The notes: a model not told the origin generated them from the sequence alone. Shown: positions 43,355 through 52,430, counted from the first letter of the stretch. The stretch: 64,000 nucleotides of DNA from Pontibacter burrus (GCF_010686685.1 NZ_JAAGWD010000001.1:558001-622000); one strand, 5' to 3'. Numbers and translations: made by a program.

Positions 43355-44878
43355 TTAATGCTTGAAATGGCGAACGCCGGTCATAACCATGGCCATGTTG
43401 TGGGCATCGCAGTAATCGATAGAATCCTGGTCTTTGATGGAACCACCTGGCTGTACGACCGCTTTAATTCCTGCTTTATCAGCAATCTCCACACAGTCCG
43501 GGAACGGGAAGAAGGCATCGGAGGCCATAACTGTTTTACTCACATCAAAGCCAAAGCTTTTTGCTTTCTCAATAGCCTGGCGCAGTGCATCAACACGTGA
43601 CGTCTGGCCTACACCGCTTGAGAACATCATTTTGTCTGTGGCTAAAACTATAGTGTTAGACTTGGTATGCTTGCAAACTTTAGCTGCAAATACCAGTGCT
43701 TTTTTCTCCTCGGCAGTAGGCTCGCGTTTGGTGGCAGTTTTAAAGTCTGCTTCCGTTTCTGTTGCTAAGTCTTTGTCCTGCTCAATTACGCCATTCAGCA
43801 AAGTCTTGAATAGTTTCTTTGGCAGCTCTACATTGTTCTGCTTCAGTAAGATGCGGTTTTTCTTGGTCTTCAGCAGTTCCAGGGCATCATCATCAAACGC
43901 AGGAGCGATCAACACTTCAAAGAACAGCTTATTCAGCTCTTCAGCCGCAGCTAAATCTATCGTTCTGTTCGCGATGATAACGCCACCAAAAGCAGATACC
44001 GGGTCAGAGGACAGAGCGGCCAGATATGCGTCTTTTATAGTTTCGCCGGTGGCGCAACCGCAGGCGTTCGTATGCTTCAGGATAGCTACAACCGGCTCTT
44101 CGAACTCAGCAGCCAGGGCAACAGCGGCGTCAACGTCTACCAGATTGTTGTAAGAAAGCTGCTTGCCATTCAGTTGCTCAAAAAGCTCGTCCAGCTTGCC
44201 ATAGAAGGTACCTTTCTGGTGTGGGTTTTCGCCATAGCGCAATGGCGTTGCCTCACGTACACTTTGCTTGAAAGGCTGCTCTTCGTTGCCTGCATTCAGG
44301 TAGTTGAAGATATGCGTATCATAATGCGACGACACATCAAATGCCTTGGCTGCAAAGCGCTTGCGGTCTTCCAGGTTGGTTGCCCCGTTCCTCTTCTGCA
44401 GTAAGGTAACTACTTCATCATACTGCTCACGCGACGACACAATCAGCACATCTTTAAAGTTCTTGGCAGCGGCACGGATAAGCGAAATACCACCAATGTC
44501 TATCTTTTCAATAATTTCAGCTTCGGAAGCACCGGATGCTACGGTTTCCTCGAAAGGGTAAAGGTCAACTATAACCAGGTCGATTGGCGGAATCTCGTAT
44601 TGAGCTCTTTCAGCAAGATCGCCTTCATTATCGCGGCGATGCAGGATGCCACCAAACACTTTTGGGTGAAGCGTTTTTACACGACCACCGAAGATAGATG
44701 GATAATCTGTCAGGTCTTCTACGGCTATTACTTCAGCGCCTTGCTCTTCCAGGAAAGCCTGCGTGCCGCCTGTAGAATATATAGTTACGTTGTGCTGCTT
44801 CAGGAGCTCTACAAGTGGCTCCAGGCGGTCTTTGTAGTAAACCGAAATAAGCGCTGATTTAATTTGAACTGGTTGCAT
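43355..44878 (-). CDS. purH: Bifunctional AICAR transformylase / IMP cyclohydrolase
   Basis: 507 residues. The N-terminal MGS-like IMP cyclohydrolase domain (SALISVYYKDRLEPLVELL, YSTGGTQAFLEEQG) and the C-terminal AICAR transformylase domain (LRYGENPHQKGTFYG, AILKHTNACGCATGE) are complete. It does the last two steps of IMP synthesis in the cytosol. It follows purN by 30 bp. Confidence 0.96.
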   Translation of the reverse strand: MQPVQIKSALISVYYKDRLEPLVELLKQHNVTIYSTGGTQAFLEEQGAEVIAVEDLTDYPSIFGGRVKTLHPKVFGGILHRRDNEGDLAERAQYEIPPIDLVIVDLYPFEETVASGASEAEIIEKIDIGGISLIRAAAKNFKDVLIVSSREQYDEVVTLLQKRNGATNLEDRKRFAAKAFDVSSHYDTHIFNYLNAGNEEQPFKQSVREATPLRYGENPHQKGTFYGKLDELFEQLNGKQLSYNNLVDVDAAVALAAEFEEPVVAILKHTNACGCATGETIKDAYLAALSSDPVSAFGGVIIANRTIDLAAAEELNKLFFEVLIAPAFDDDALELLKTKKNRILLKQNNVELPKKLFKTLLNGVIEQDKDLATETEADFKTATKREPTAEEKKALVFAAKVCKHTKSNTIVLATDKMMFSSGVGQTSRVDALRQAIEKAKSFGFDVSKTVMASDAFFPFPDCVEIADKAGIKAVVQPGGSIKDQDSIDYCDAHNMAMVMTGVRHFKH

Positions 44879-44908
44879 GGGTATGGGTTGATTTTTGATT
44901 TCTATAGT

Positions 44909-45496
44909 TTATTTTTTCTCTAACAGCAGTTTTTCTACTATCTCTGGTAGGTATTTGTGCTCTAATTGTAGTACGCGGGCCGCTAATTCTTCCGGGGTAT
45001 CTTCAGGGTGCACCGGGCAAAACTCCTGCAGTATAAACTCACCTTTGTCGTACTCTTCGTTTACGCGGTGTATCGTTATACCCGACTGCGCCTCCCCGGC
45101 CTGCAGTACAGCAGTGTGTACGTTAATACCGTGCATGCCTTTGCCACCATATTTGGGTAGCAGTGCAGGGTGAATGTTAATGATCTTATCCGGGAAAGCG
45201 TGCAGCAGGTTTTGAGGCACCAGCCACAGAAAGCCGGCCAAAACTATAAGATCCGGGTTAAAGGACTTTACCTGCTCCAGTACCTTATCAGAGTTATAAA
45301 ACTCATCTCTGGAAAACAAAAGAGCCGGGACGTGGAAGGTCTCGGCTCTTTTTAGGGCATACGCTTTCGGGTTGTTAGAGAACAGAGCGGCCACACGTAT
45401 GGCGGGGTGGTGCTCAAAGTGCTCGAGCAGGCGCTGCGCATTGCTCCCCGAGCCGGAAGCGAATATGACTATATTTTTTTTAGTTGTGGGTTCCAA
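44909..45496 (-). CDS. purN: Phosphoribosylglycinamide formyltransferase
   Basis: 195 residues. IVIFASGSGSNAQRLLEHF binds the substrate phosphate, KIINIHPALLPKYGGKGMHG holds the catalytic Asn/His and GITIHRVNEEYDKG the catalytic Asp region. It transfers a formyl group from formyl-THF to GAR. First gene of a purN-purH operon with a promoter candidate 25 bp upstream. Confidence 0.95.
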   Translation of the reverse strand: MEPTTKKNIVIFASGSGSNAQRLLEHFEHHPAIRVAALFSNNPKAYALKRAETFHVPALLFSRDEFYNSDKVLEQVKSFNPDLIVLAGFLWLVPQNLLHAFPDKIINIHPALLPKYGGKGMHGINVHTAVLQAGEAQSGITIHRVNEEYDKGEFILQEFCPVHPEDTPEELAARVLQLEHKYLPEIVEKLLLEKK

Positions 45497-45520
45497 AAGT
45501 GTAAGCTTGCTTTAAAGCTG

Positions 45521-45550
45521 CAAATATAGCGGGTTTGGCTATAGTTGCCA
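45521..45550 (-). promoter_or_regulatory. Candidate promoter of purN-purH
   Basis: Minus-strand TATATTTG (exact TAnnTTTG) at 45521-45528, a 19-bp spacer containing a CTATAG core, and TGG instead of TTG at 45548-45550. Confidence 0.5.
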
Positions 45551-45637
45551 GTAGGTAGCAGTATAAATGTGCTTTTCCGCTTATCCGGAGTTTATCAGGC
45601 TACAAGAACTATAGTTATACAGTTCAATACTTATTTG

Positions 45638-46183
45638 CTATAGTTTGTGCTCATAAATAAGCTGAACAACTCCAGACCTGAATCTTTTTACTTCTGTCAG
45701 GTTAAGGTTTATCCTTTCTTTCAGATTCTGAAACAGGGGCTTGCCTTCTCCCAGCACTGTCGGGTGAACGGAAATCCTGTAGATGTCAATCAACCCATGA
45801 TGGATGAAAGATGTGATCAGTTTTGACCCACCATATAACCAGATATCCTTACCCGTTTGTTGCTTAATTTCATCAACCTTCTCGGGTATGTTAGACGTGA
45901 TATAAGTTACATTGCTGTCTTGCTGTGCCTTGCCAGAGAAAACAACTTTCTTTTTAGCGTGCACAGTTGCCCAAAGCGCTTTCTCTGCTTCGTCTGCATT
46001 TGTATCCGGCTCATAGTTTCCCCATGCGTCATAGCTGACCCTGCCATAGAATATGGTATCGATACCTGAAAGAAACCCTTCAAAGTCCATGTCCTCGTCC
46101 ATAATGCACCAGTCAATCTCTCCGTTGGGGCCTTCAATGTACCCGTCCAGGGTTACGGCCAAATCTAAGATTACCTTTCTCAT
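45638..46183 (-). CDS. Dihydrofolate-reductase / RibD C-terminal domain family protein
   Basis: 181 residues. VILDLAVTLDGYIEGPNGEI at the start, IFYGRVSYDAWG and WLYGGSKLITSFIHHGLID are typical of the RibD_C/DHFR-like family, which includes many reductases of unknown substrate. Not a true FolA. Single gene. Confidence 0.85.
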   Translation of the reverse strand: MRKVILDLAVTLDGYIEGPNGEIDWCIMDEDMDFEGFLSGIDTIFYGRVSYDAWGNYEPDTNADEAEKALWATVHAKKKVVFSGKAQQDSNVTYITSNIPEKVDEIKQQTGKDIWLYGGSKLITSFIHHGLIDIYRISVHPTVLGEGKPLFQNLKERINLNLTEVKRFRSGVVQLIYEHKL

Positions 46184-46296
46184 ACTGCTTTAAGTACTGA
46201 TCTGAATTTGTAGTTGCTATTGCTGTGATAGTTCACTTTAATCGGAGTTCTCACCCAGAAGTCCTTCCATAAGTCCGGGCCCTGACATGCGCCCTG

Positions 46297-47262
46297 TTAT
46301 TCTCTCAAGATGCCAAACTTCCCGTTTTTAAAATCGACCGCTACCACGTTTTCCAGAAACAAGGCATTGCCAGTAAGGCCTATCATCTTTTCTTCTTTGA
46401 AAAACCTTCTGAAATTGGGCATCAGGTAAACCATTGGCTGCTCTGAAACTATAGCTGAACCTACTTTTATGGGTTGCTTTGTTTTTCTTCCTATAGCAGG
46501 GTAATTCTCGCCCCAGGAGGATACAGCTAAGGTATCGGTGATGGCGGCATCGGTTAATTTTCTGAAATGTTTTTTACCAGTAACCAAAGGGAATATACTT
46601 GACCCTGTGTCGAACATTGCCCAATGGGTTTTGTTGCCAATGGTAAGTGGAATTTTCACCCTGCCTTTCTCCATCCTGCATTGCAAAAAATCAAACCGTT
46701 TTTCTGTTTCCGAGTCAAGGGAATCGATAACAATCAGCTTTTGATTCGGATAATCTATGATGAGTACCTTGTTTCTGAAAAATGAGGCGCCTAACGTACC
46801 GATGTGCTTCTCAGTGGGCGAGTTAACAGAGTCCGCTGTCAGAGGCTTACCAAAACCTTCAAAGTACATCAATTCCTTAAGCTTAAAGGGCGTATTATCC
46901 AGATGAATTGTAATGTCTTTAAAGCTGCCGTACTGCACATTCTGAATCCTGTGTGGTTTATGGAGTGTGTCTAACTTGCTAGAAAGCTCCGGGTAAGCAA
47001 GCAGATACGGAGCAATAGAGTTACCATAGACCATTGAACTGGTCGCACCTAAATCGAATTGCACTGTAAAACGATGCGGCAGAGAACCGATTTGAAAGGG
47101 CACTTGCATGAAGGCTTTGTCAAAGTATCTCTTACCTAAACTTGCACCTTCCCACTGAAACGCAATCCACTCTTTTGAGGGCAGCAGGTTTGGCTTTCCC
47201 GGCACCTGCCCCAAAACAGAAAGCGGTAAAAGGACCAGCAGTGCCAGAAGAGTTCGTTTCAT
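46297..47262 (-). CDS. Secreted pepsin/retropepsin-like aspartic protease homologue
   Basis: About 321 residues from the ATG at 47262, with a signal peptide (MKRTLLALLVLLPLSVLGQ). Two Asp motifs of aspartic proteases are present: VQFDLGATSS (about Asp70, Leu instead of Thr) and AMFDTGSSIF (about Asp218), each followed by hydrophobic-Gly strands (IGTLGASFF and IGLTGNALF). Two motifs in one chain suggest a two-lobed pepsin-like fold. The first motif lacks the usual Thr, so activity is not certain. Substrate unknown. Confidence 0.65.
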   Translation of the reverse strand: MKRTLLALLVLLPLSVLGQVPGKPNLLPSKEWIAFQWEGASLGKRYFDKAFMQVPFQIGSLPHRFTVQFDLGATSSMVYGNSIAPYLLAYPELSSKLDTLHKPHRIQNVQYGSFKDITIHLDNTPFKLKELMYFEGFGKPLTADSVNSPTEKHIGTLGASFFRNKVLIIDYPNQKLIVIDSLDSETEKRFDFLQCRMEKGRVKIPLTIGNKTHWAMFDTGSSIFPLVTGKKHFRKLTDAAITDTLAVSSWGENYPAIGRKTKQPIKVGSAIVSEQPMVYLMPNFRRFFKEEKMIGLTGNALFLENVVAVDFKNGKFGILRE

Positions 47263-47321
47263 AGCTGAGGAAGTCAATTTTTTAGTTTTCTTGGTCAGGC
47301 CGGCGTAATAGCATCGTTAAA

Positions 47322-47948
47322 CTACTTTTTGACAGACTTCAGGTAATCTTTAAATCCGGTGTGGTAGTCGTTGATGGTCTGGGTTTTGATTTTTGCCCAC
47401 GTCTCTTTTGGCTTGCTTAGTGCTGCGTCCTTTTCGTTTATAAAAGCTCCCATTCCGTGCAGGTTCAGCCACCTTGGGTCGTAGTTCTCTTCATTTTCCT
47501 TTACAAAGCTTACTACTTTCTCTACCGTTGATTCGAGAAATACAAGATCGGTGAAGGCAAACTTGTTTATATCGGGGCCATATGTGTTGTTCAGAATGAT
47601 TACTCCTTGCGTAGCTGTTTTGTCTGCACAACGGTTGGCATCATATCGTGCTCTTAGCTGCGCAACATAAAACCAAAATGCAGCCTGCTCCTTCTTGTCC
47701 TGCAAAAACAACTCCCTTGATAGGGCATATAAAACAGGCGGGTTATAGTCATTCGGGCTTAATAGGATGCTGTCGATGAGTTGTTGCTTCGCGCTTGCGT
47801 CACTTCCGTGCAAAATTTCAACTGCCCTGTTGTGTTTGGCAACTTCTATCTCTTTATAGACTCCTTTGGGCTCTACTTGCTTTGTCTGGCTGAAAGATGC
47901 AGTTACCGAGGTAAACAGGATGGCGAAAAGAATAAGTGCTTTCTTCAA
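47322..47948 (-). CDS. Hypothetical secreted protein
   Basis: 208 residues with a signal peptide (LILFAILFTSVTASFSQ). The mature protein is mostly helical (LYALSRELFLQDKKEQAAFW) and includes a single Cys. No family recognised. Next to the aspartic-protease homologue on the same strand with a 60 bp gap. Confidence 0.65.
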   Translation of the reverse strand: MKKALILFAILFTSVTASFSQTKQVEPKGVYKEIEVAKHNRAVEILHGSDASAKQQLIDSILLSPNDYNPPVLYALSRELFLQDKKEQAAFWFYVAQLRARYDANRCADKTATQGVIILNNTYGPDINKFAFTDLVFLESTVEKVVSFVKENEENYDPRWLNLHGMGAFINEKDAALSKPKETWAKIKTQTINDYHTGFKDYLKSVKK

Positions 47949-48050
47949 TTTTCTGGTTTATAAGTTTGTTAGTCTATAGTTGTTATTGTGTCTGAAGTAC
48001 TTACTTGACTGATGGATGAGCATCAAGGTGCAATGTTGGAACACGTGTTT

Positions 48051-48638
48051 TTACTTTCCCATGTTCATTTTCCGTCGTTCTTCTTCCGCTTTGTCCCATA
48101 ATTCTTGGTTGTCCGATTCTGCCATTGCTTTTTTAACTGCTTTAACATAGTCCGGATGATTTCTGTACTTAAATTCTAACCAAGTCTCTTCCGGAAGCAG
48201 TAACATAATCAGCCCAATTCCACCGTAAACCGCAATGCGCTTGAATATTTTTGTGTAGTAGTCTGACTTAGACCTGGTATATTTCACTGCCCCAACTAGT
48301 AAAGCAATCACGAGTCCAGACAGTCCAACGCCTAAATTTATAGTTGCACCAGGCCATGCCTGAAACTTGAAAAGTATTCCAATCAGCGTTATTGAGAGAG
48401 CAAGCCCAGTCAGAACAGCTCCTACAATTCTCATGGTGCTAATGCCATTATAGGAGTCTTTCTTAAAGATATGTCTTAGGCGTAGGCGGTTAAAGAGTGC
48501 AAAACTTAAGTACATGTAAAGTACCGAAATTGCTGATATAGATAATACTGTCAGTAGGTTACCAAATGGCGCCAGTAGCGAGTTGAGCATGAGAGCTATC
48601 AGGGCAATGGCTCCAAGTACTATCTCTGCGTTCTTCAT
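48051..48638 (-). CDS. Membrane protein with a GldL-like segment
   Basis: 195 residues with about five hydrophobic helices and a charged C-terminal tail (EEERRKMNMGK). GILFKFQAWPGA resembles a stretch of the gliding-motility protein GldL, but length and the rest differ, so I call only local similarity. Unknown function. Confidence 0.6.
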   Translation of the reverse strand: MKNAEIVLGAIALIALMLNSLLAPFGNLLTVLSISAISVLYMYLSFALFNRLRLRHIFKKDSYNGISTMRIVGAVLTGLALSITLIGILFKFQAWPGATINLGVGLSGLVIALLVGAVKYTRSKSDYYTKIFKRIAVYGGIGLIMLLLPEETWLEFKYRNHPDYVKAVKKAMAESDNQELWDKAEEERRKMNMGK

Positions 48639-48682
48639 TGTAGTCTATTGTATATGCACGCTACTATAGTTAAAAAAGAATT

Positions 48683-48726
48683 CTACTCCTGCTATACAAG
48701 CTAACTATAGTTGATAGCAGGAGTAG
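48683..48726 (-). terminator. Terminator with an AACTATAGTT palindrome in its loop
   Basis: CTACTCCTGCTAT and ATAGCAGGAGTAG form a 13-bp stem; the loop holds CTAACTATAGTTG. On the minus strand a TTTTTT run follows. It ends the coiled-coil-protein gene. Confidence 0.75.
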
Positions 48727-48747
48727 CATATTAAGGGGAACTATAGT

Positions 48748-49359
48748 TTACTCCACTACCGGAACCGAAACCAGTACTTTGGCGGCGTTCAACTTCTCTT
48801 CCAGGGTTTGAATCGCTTTTTCGGTTCGGGTTGCTGTTGCCTTTTTCTCGTTGTACTCGGCATCGGTAATGGTGCCGGCTTTTCTGCGGCGCTCCAGTTC
48901 TTCCAGGGCACGGCTCAGGCGGCCTCTTGCTTCGGTTACTTTTTCATCGCCGTTGGTTACTGTCTCTTGCAGCACCTGGTGTTTCTGCTGGCTGTTCAGT
49001 TTAGCCGATGCCGCTCTGGCTTGCCCGAATTCGCGTCCGCTCAGCTCGCCTTTGTTTTTACCATAGGCCTTGCCATTGTTTTCTTTATCGGCTTTCTCTG
49101 GCTTGTGCTGGCCGTTATTTTTTTCTTTGTTCTTTTCGTTTTCAGCCTTTCCTTTCTCCTTTTGCTCTTTCACCATGTCGCGCAGGCGCTGCGGGCGGTT
49201 GTGTTCGCGGTTAGCTTTATCATCAGCTTTCTCGGGTTTGCCCTGGCTAGCAGCTTCCTTGTTATTATTGCTGTTGCCCTGTGCAAATGCAGCTGGTAAA
49301 GCGCCACTCAAGCTAAGAGCTATAGTTAGTGCCCAGGCATAGATGTTATTCTTGTTCAT
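48748..49359 (-). CDS. Secreted Lys/Asn/Glu-rich coiled-coil protein
   Basis: 203 residues with a signal peptide (to about AAFAQ). The central part is extremely charged (KEQKEKGKAENEKNKEKNNG) and the C-terminal half is a coiled coil (ALEELERRRKAGTITDAEYN, EKAIQTLEEKL). It contains the GTITDAEYNEKK short-helix signature typical of SHOCT-like segments. Function unknown; the lipoprotein at 49371 lies 12 bp upstream, so both are co-transcribed. Confidence 0.65.
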   Translation of the reverse strand: MNKNNIYAWALTIALSLSGALPAAFAQGNSNNNKEAASQGKPEKADDKANREHNRPQRLRDMVKEQKEKGKAENEKNKEKNNGQHKPEKADKENNGKAYGKNKGELSGREFGQARAASAKLNSQQKHQVLQETVTNGDEKVTEARGRLSRALEELERRRKAGTITDAEYNEKKATATRTEKAIQTLEEKLNAAKVLVSVPVVE

Positions 49360-49370
49360 AGTTCCGGCTT

Positions 49371-49598
49371 TTAGATCTCACTTAATAAAGAGTCAACTTC
49401 AGCTTGCGCGCGCTCGATCTCGAGGGTTGCCTTGTCCAGTTCGGCTTCCATTGCGGCAGAGTCGGCAGCAACATTGGTTACCCCAGTGGTTTCCACTTCG
49501 GCCGGGGTTGCGGTTTGCTGTGTTTCGGTTGTGGTTTCGGTACAGCTGGCAGTAAAAAGAGTAACAGCCAAAGCCATAAAGAGTAGTTTCTTCATCAT
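49371..49598 (-). CDS. Small lipoprotein
   Basis: 75 residues with a lipoprotein signal (LFMALAVTLFTASC) and a Thr/Glu/Ala-rich mature part ending in a short helix (AELDKATLEIERAQAEVDSL). Likely anchored in a membrane. Upstream of the coiled-coil protein in the same orientation. Confidence 0.65.
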   Translation of the reverse strand: MMKKLLFMALAVTLFTASCTETTTETQQTATPAEVETTGVTNVAADSAAMEAELDKATLEIERAQAEVDSLLSEI

Positions 49599-49686
49599 GT
49601 TCGGGAGAATAGTTAAGTAAATACCTTAAAGGTAATTGTTTGGTCAGCAACAAAAATAGGAAAAAGGGTATTTATGGCAGCAGTGC

Positions 49687-50193
49687 TTATGCCGTTAGCT
49701 TGCTCTTTGCCTTCAGCGACCAGGTAAACCTGAACTCTGCTACAATATCGCCCTTTTCATCTGTTCCCAGGCTGGTCGCTATTACGGTTACACCTTCTCC
49801 GGTGCGCTTTGTCTCTTCAGCTGCCTCATGTATCCGGCGACCGTCTTCACATCTGAATGTTATTTTGCCCACGGCTTTTTTGGTAAAGTCAGCGTCCATG
49901 TGCACTACCAGCATCGATACGGCCGGGTCCGCCTTGTAAGTGTGCATCATACAGAGCACCCCGGTAGAGAGCTCGGCAGCCATGCTCAGGCAGGCAAAAT
50001 AGATAGAATTAAACGGGTTTTTGTTCAGGTACTTGTAGGCTATAGTTACAGCAGCCCGCTCGTTGGTAAGTGCAGTTACGCGCAGGCCGGCTATATAAGC
50101 CATAGGCAGCTTGTAGAGCATAAACAGCCGGAACTTAGTGGGGTTTGATACCAGCCTCCTGAATTGTTCTGCCATTAATTTGCTATTGCTCAT
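49687..50193 (-). CDS. DUF4442 hot-dog-fold thioesterase-like protein
   Basis: 168 residues. LPMAYIAGLRVTALTNERA and KNPFNSIYFACLSMAAELST are DUF4442 signatures, a family with the hot-dog fold of acyl-CoA thioesterases. Catalytic activity not shown. Single gene. Confidence 0.82.
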   Translation of the reverse strand: MSNSKLMAEQFRRLVSNPTKFRLFMLYKLPMAYIAGLRVTALTNERAAVTIAYKYLNKNPFNSIYFACLSMAAELSTGVLCMMHTYKADPAVSMLVVHMDADFTKKAVGKITFRCEDGRRIHEAAEETKRTGEGVTVIATSLGTDEKGDIVAEFRFTWSLKAKSKLTA

Positions 50194-50433
50194 AAGGTGC
50201 CGTTTTCTAACTCTGACACTGTCTTGTTACTAGGTGTTTACTTATAGTTGTAACTATAGTTTAGCATGGCAGCCAGTAAAAATCAGGCTTCACACACAGC
50301 GTGTTATCTTGCTATTGCTATAAAATGATATGGTTATATAGCCAAAAAAAAATTTTACCGTATAAGGTTTACTACAAGCTAATAAAACTAAAAATTTATA
50401 ACCACTTTTTATAGTTTAAATATTCATTAAACC

Positions 50434-51174
50434 ATGAAAAAACTTCTACGTGCTCAAATTGCTCTTTTTGCATTTATACTATTACCACTGGCAGGATTTA
50501 GCCAGGCCGTTAATGAGCCTGGAATAAATAGTACGCTTGATAACCCGGATGTGAATGTGGTAGTGAACCAGGAAATATTCTATGACCTGTTTGTAGATGC
50601 ACGCGACAGAGCCGGTGAGGTGATGGCCATCCGCATAAAACTTGAAAATCCGGAGCAGCGCCAGTACATCACAATGCATTACACTATTGACCCAGACAGA
50701 AATAGCCCGACAACGCCTGATTTTAAGCCACTTACCTTTAATGAAGAAGGCATTGGATACATCGGCGCGGCAGAAGGTGCTCCGTTAAAAGATTATTCCA
50801 TCATCATCAGGGCTACGTTTACACAGGCTGGCCGCTACAGTTACCGCCTGCAGTTAGAGCGCAACGACCTGAACATTATGGCCGATAACCTGGAACTGGT
50901 TAAAGTATCGTCTACAACAGGTATTGATGATATGATAGAGAATACGCGTATTATGGCTTACCCAACTGTTTCTGAAGGCACAGTAAACCTAGACTTAGGG
51001 CAGGTGCGCAATGCCGATGTGCAGATTGTGGATATGCTGGGCCGTACGGTTTACAGTGCATCAAAAGTAAGCGGTCTTACAACCATTGATACGCACAAAA
51101 TGGGCAAAGGCCTGTACATTATAAAAGTGGTGAAAGGAAACGACGCCGCTGCCATGCGCTTTATAGTTAAATAA
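50434..51174 (+). CDS. Type IX secretion substrate with C-terminal sorting domain
   Basis: 246 residues: signal peptide (to about AGFSQ), a beta-rich passenger, and from about residue 165 a T9SS type A sorting domain (GIDDMIENTRIMAYPTVSEG, VQIVDMLGRTVYSA, ending GLYIIKVVKGNDAAAMRFIV). The sorting domain directs export across the outer membrane and cell-surface attachment. The passenger has no family I recognise. A terminator follows. Confidence 0.85.
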   Translation: MKKLLRAQIALFAFILLPLAGFSQAVNEPGINSTLDNPDVNVVVNQEIFYDLFVDARDRAGEVMAIRIKLENPEQRQYITMHYTIDPDRNSPTTPDFKPLTFNEEGIGYIGAAEGAPLKDYSIIIRATFTQAGRYSYRLQLERNDLNIMADNLELVKVSSTTGIDDMIENTRIMAYPTVSEGTVNLDLGQVRNADVQIVDMLGRTVYSASKVSGLTTIDTHKMGKGLYIIKVVKGNDAAAMRFIVK

Positions 51175-51194
51175 TCTGCCGATTTATAGTTAGG

Positions 51195-51228
51195 AAAACG
51201 CCCGGTCTGCAAAGGTCGGGCGTTTTTT
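51195..51228. terminator. Terminator between the T9SS substrate and ubiA
   Basis: AAAACGCCCG and CGGGCGTTTT pair around a 12-base loop, followed by TT runs; convergent genes may share it. Confidence 0.8.
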
Positions 51229-51229
51229 G

Positions 51230-52072
51230 TTACACCAGCAGCATAGAGAGTATGCCCGTAAGCATTATGAATTTATTCAGGTTGCTGAGGTAGGTAAAGT
51301 CGCGTTTGCGGTCTGCGCGGGCCAGTTTTATAGTTAGCCAGATGGCGGGAGCCAGCACCAGAAGCAGCATGTACACATCAAGCCATAGTATCGTGCGCGG
51401 ATGCACCACCACTACCAGCAAAAACACAAGAAAAATCGCAATAATCGGGTAAAGTACCAGCTTCGCATTCCGGATACCCATTACAATTGGCAGGGTCCGG
51501 CAATCAAAGGAAGCATCGCCCTTCATGTCTTCCATGTCCTTTATAATTTCCCTTATCAACGAGATCAGGAAGGCAAACAGCGCATAGCCCAGCGTAATCC
51601 GGTTCAGGGTGTCGGCGTACACTGCTACAATCAGCAGCATGCTGGCCGATAAAAGCGCCACTACCACGTTACCAACCAGGGGCAGTTTTTTAAGCCTTGC
51701 CGAGTAGCCCCAGAGCAGCAGCACAGCTCCCAGGTTGATAAGACCAACAGGGATAGACAGCCAGAACCCAAGTAATACCCCTATCACAGAAAATACCAGG
51801 TGTGTAAACATAGCTGGCCTGCGCCGGATGGCTGTACCTACCACTAATCGCCCGGGTTTGTTAATGGCGTCTATCTTCACATCATAATAATCGTTGATGA
51901 TGTAGCCGGCCGCTGCAATAAGAACCGTGGAAAGCGACAGCAACAAAAACCCTGGCTCCAGCACCCTGCCCCAGTTTATGTTACCAGACAGCAGGCATGC
52001 CTGTGCTAATGCCTGGCTCAGTATAATCAGGATCAGGTTCGGGAAACGGATAAGGTTTAAAAATGCTCTCAC
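51230..52072 (-). CDS. UbiA-family prenyltransferase
   Basis: 280 residues with about eight helices. The two Asp-rich motifs are NDYYDVKIDAINKP (substrate Mg site) and REIIKDMEDMKGDASFDC. This form is commonly annotated geranylgeranylglycerol-phosphate geranylgeranyltransferase in Bacteroidota, but menaquinone or haem-side-chain prenylation cannot be excluded. A clean promoter lies upstream. Confidence 0.88.
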   Translation of the reverse strand: MRAFLNLIRFPNLILIILSQALAQACLLSGNINWGRVLEPGFLLLSLSTVLIAAAGYIINDYYDVKIDAINKPGRLVVGTAIRRRPAMFTHLVFSVIGVLLGFWLSIPVGLINLGAVLLLWGYSARLKKLPLVGNVVVALLSASMLLIVAVYADTLNRITLGYALFAFLISLIREIIKDMEDMKGDASFDCRTLPIVMGIRNAKLVLYPIIAIFLVFLLVVVVHPRTILWLDVYMLLLVLAPAIWLTIKLARADRKRDFTYLSNLNKFIMLTGILSMLLV

Positions 52073-52093
52073 AAACAGTAACTATAGTTAGTG

Positions 52094-52124
52094 CAAAGGT
52101 ACGCCACATAAGCCTGATGCACAA
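52094..52124 (-). promoter_or_regulatory. Promoter of the UbiA-family gene
   Basis: Minus-strand TTG at 52122-52124, a 20-bp spacer and TACCTTTG at 52094-52101 match the TTG / TAnnTTTG consensus. Confidence 0.75.
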
Positions 52125-52143
52125 AAGCAGGTGCGCAACCATA

Positions 52144-52175
52144 AAAAAAGCTCCTGCGGGGAGCAGGAGCTTTTT
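52144..52175 (-). terminator. Terminator of the cold-shock gene
   Basis: AAAAAGCTCCTGC and GCAGGAGCTTTTT form a 13-bp stem just after the cold-shock gene on the minus strand. Confidence 0.85.
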
Positions 52176-52200
52176 CTGTAACTGTAAAGTATATCCGTAA

Positions 52201-52395
52201 TTAGATTCTTTTCACGTTTACAGCATTGATTCCTTTCTTGCCTTCCTGCGTATCAAACGTTACGCGGTCGTTCTGCTGGATCTGCAACCCATTCAGGCCG
52301 GTTACATGCACAAAGAAATCTTCATTTGTTTCGTCTTCAGTGATAAAACCAAAACCTTTAGACTCAATAAAGAACTTTACTTTTCCTGTTTTCAT
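52201..52395 (-). CDS. Cold-shock protein (CspA family)
   Basis: 64 residues. KVKFFIESKGFGFITEDE and DFFVHVTGLNG are the RNP-like motifs of the cold-shock domain. It binds single-stranded RNA. Its own promoter and terminator flank it. Confidence 0.95.
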   Translation of the reverse strand: MKTGKVKFFIESKGFGFITEDETNEDFFVHVTGLNGLQIQQNDRVTFDTQEGKKGINAVNVKRI

Positions 52396-52430
52396 AAAGA
52401 ATTAATTATTGTAATAAAATAAAATTGATG

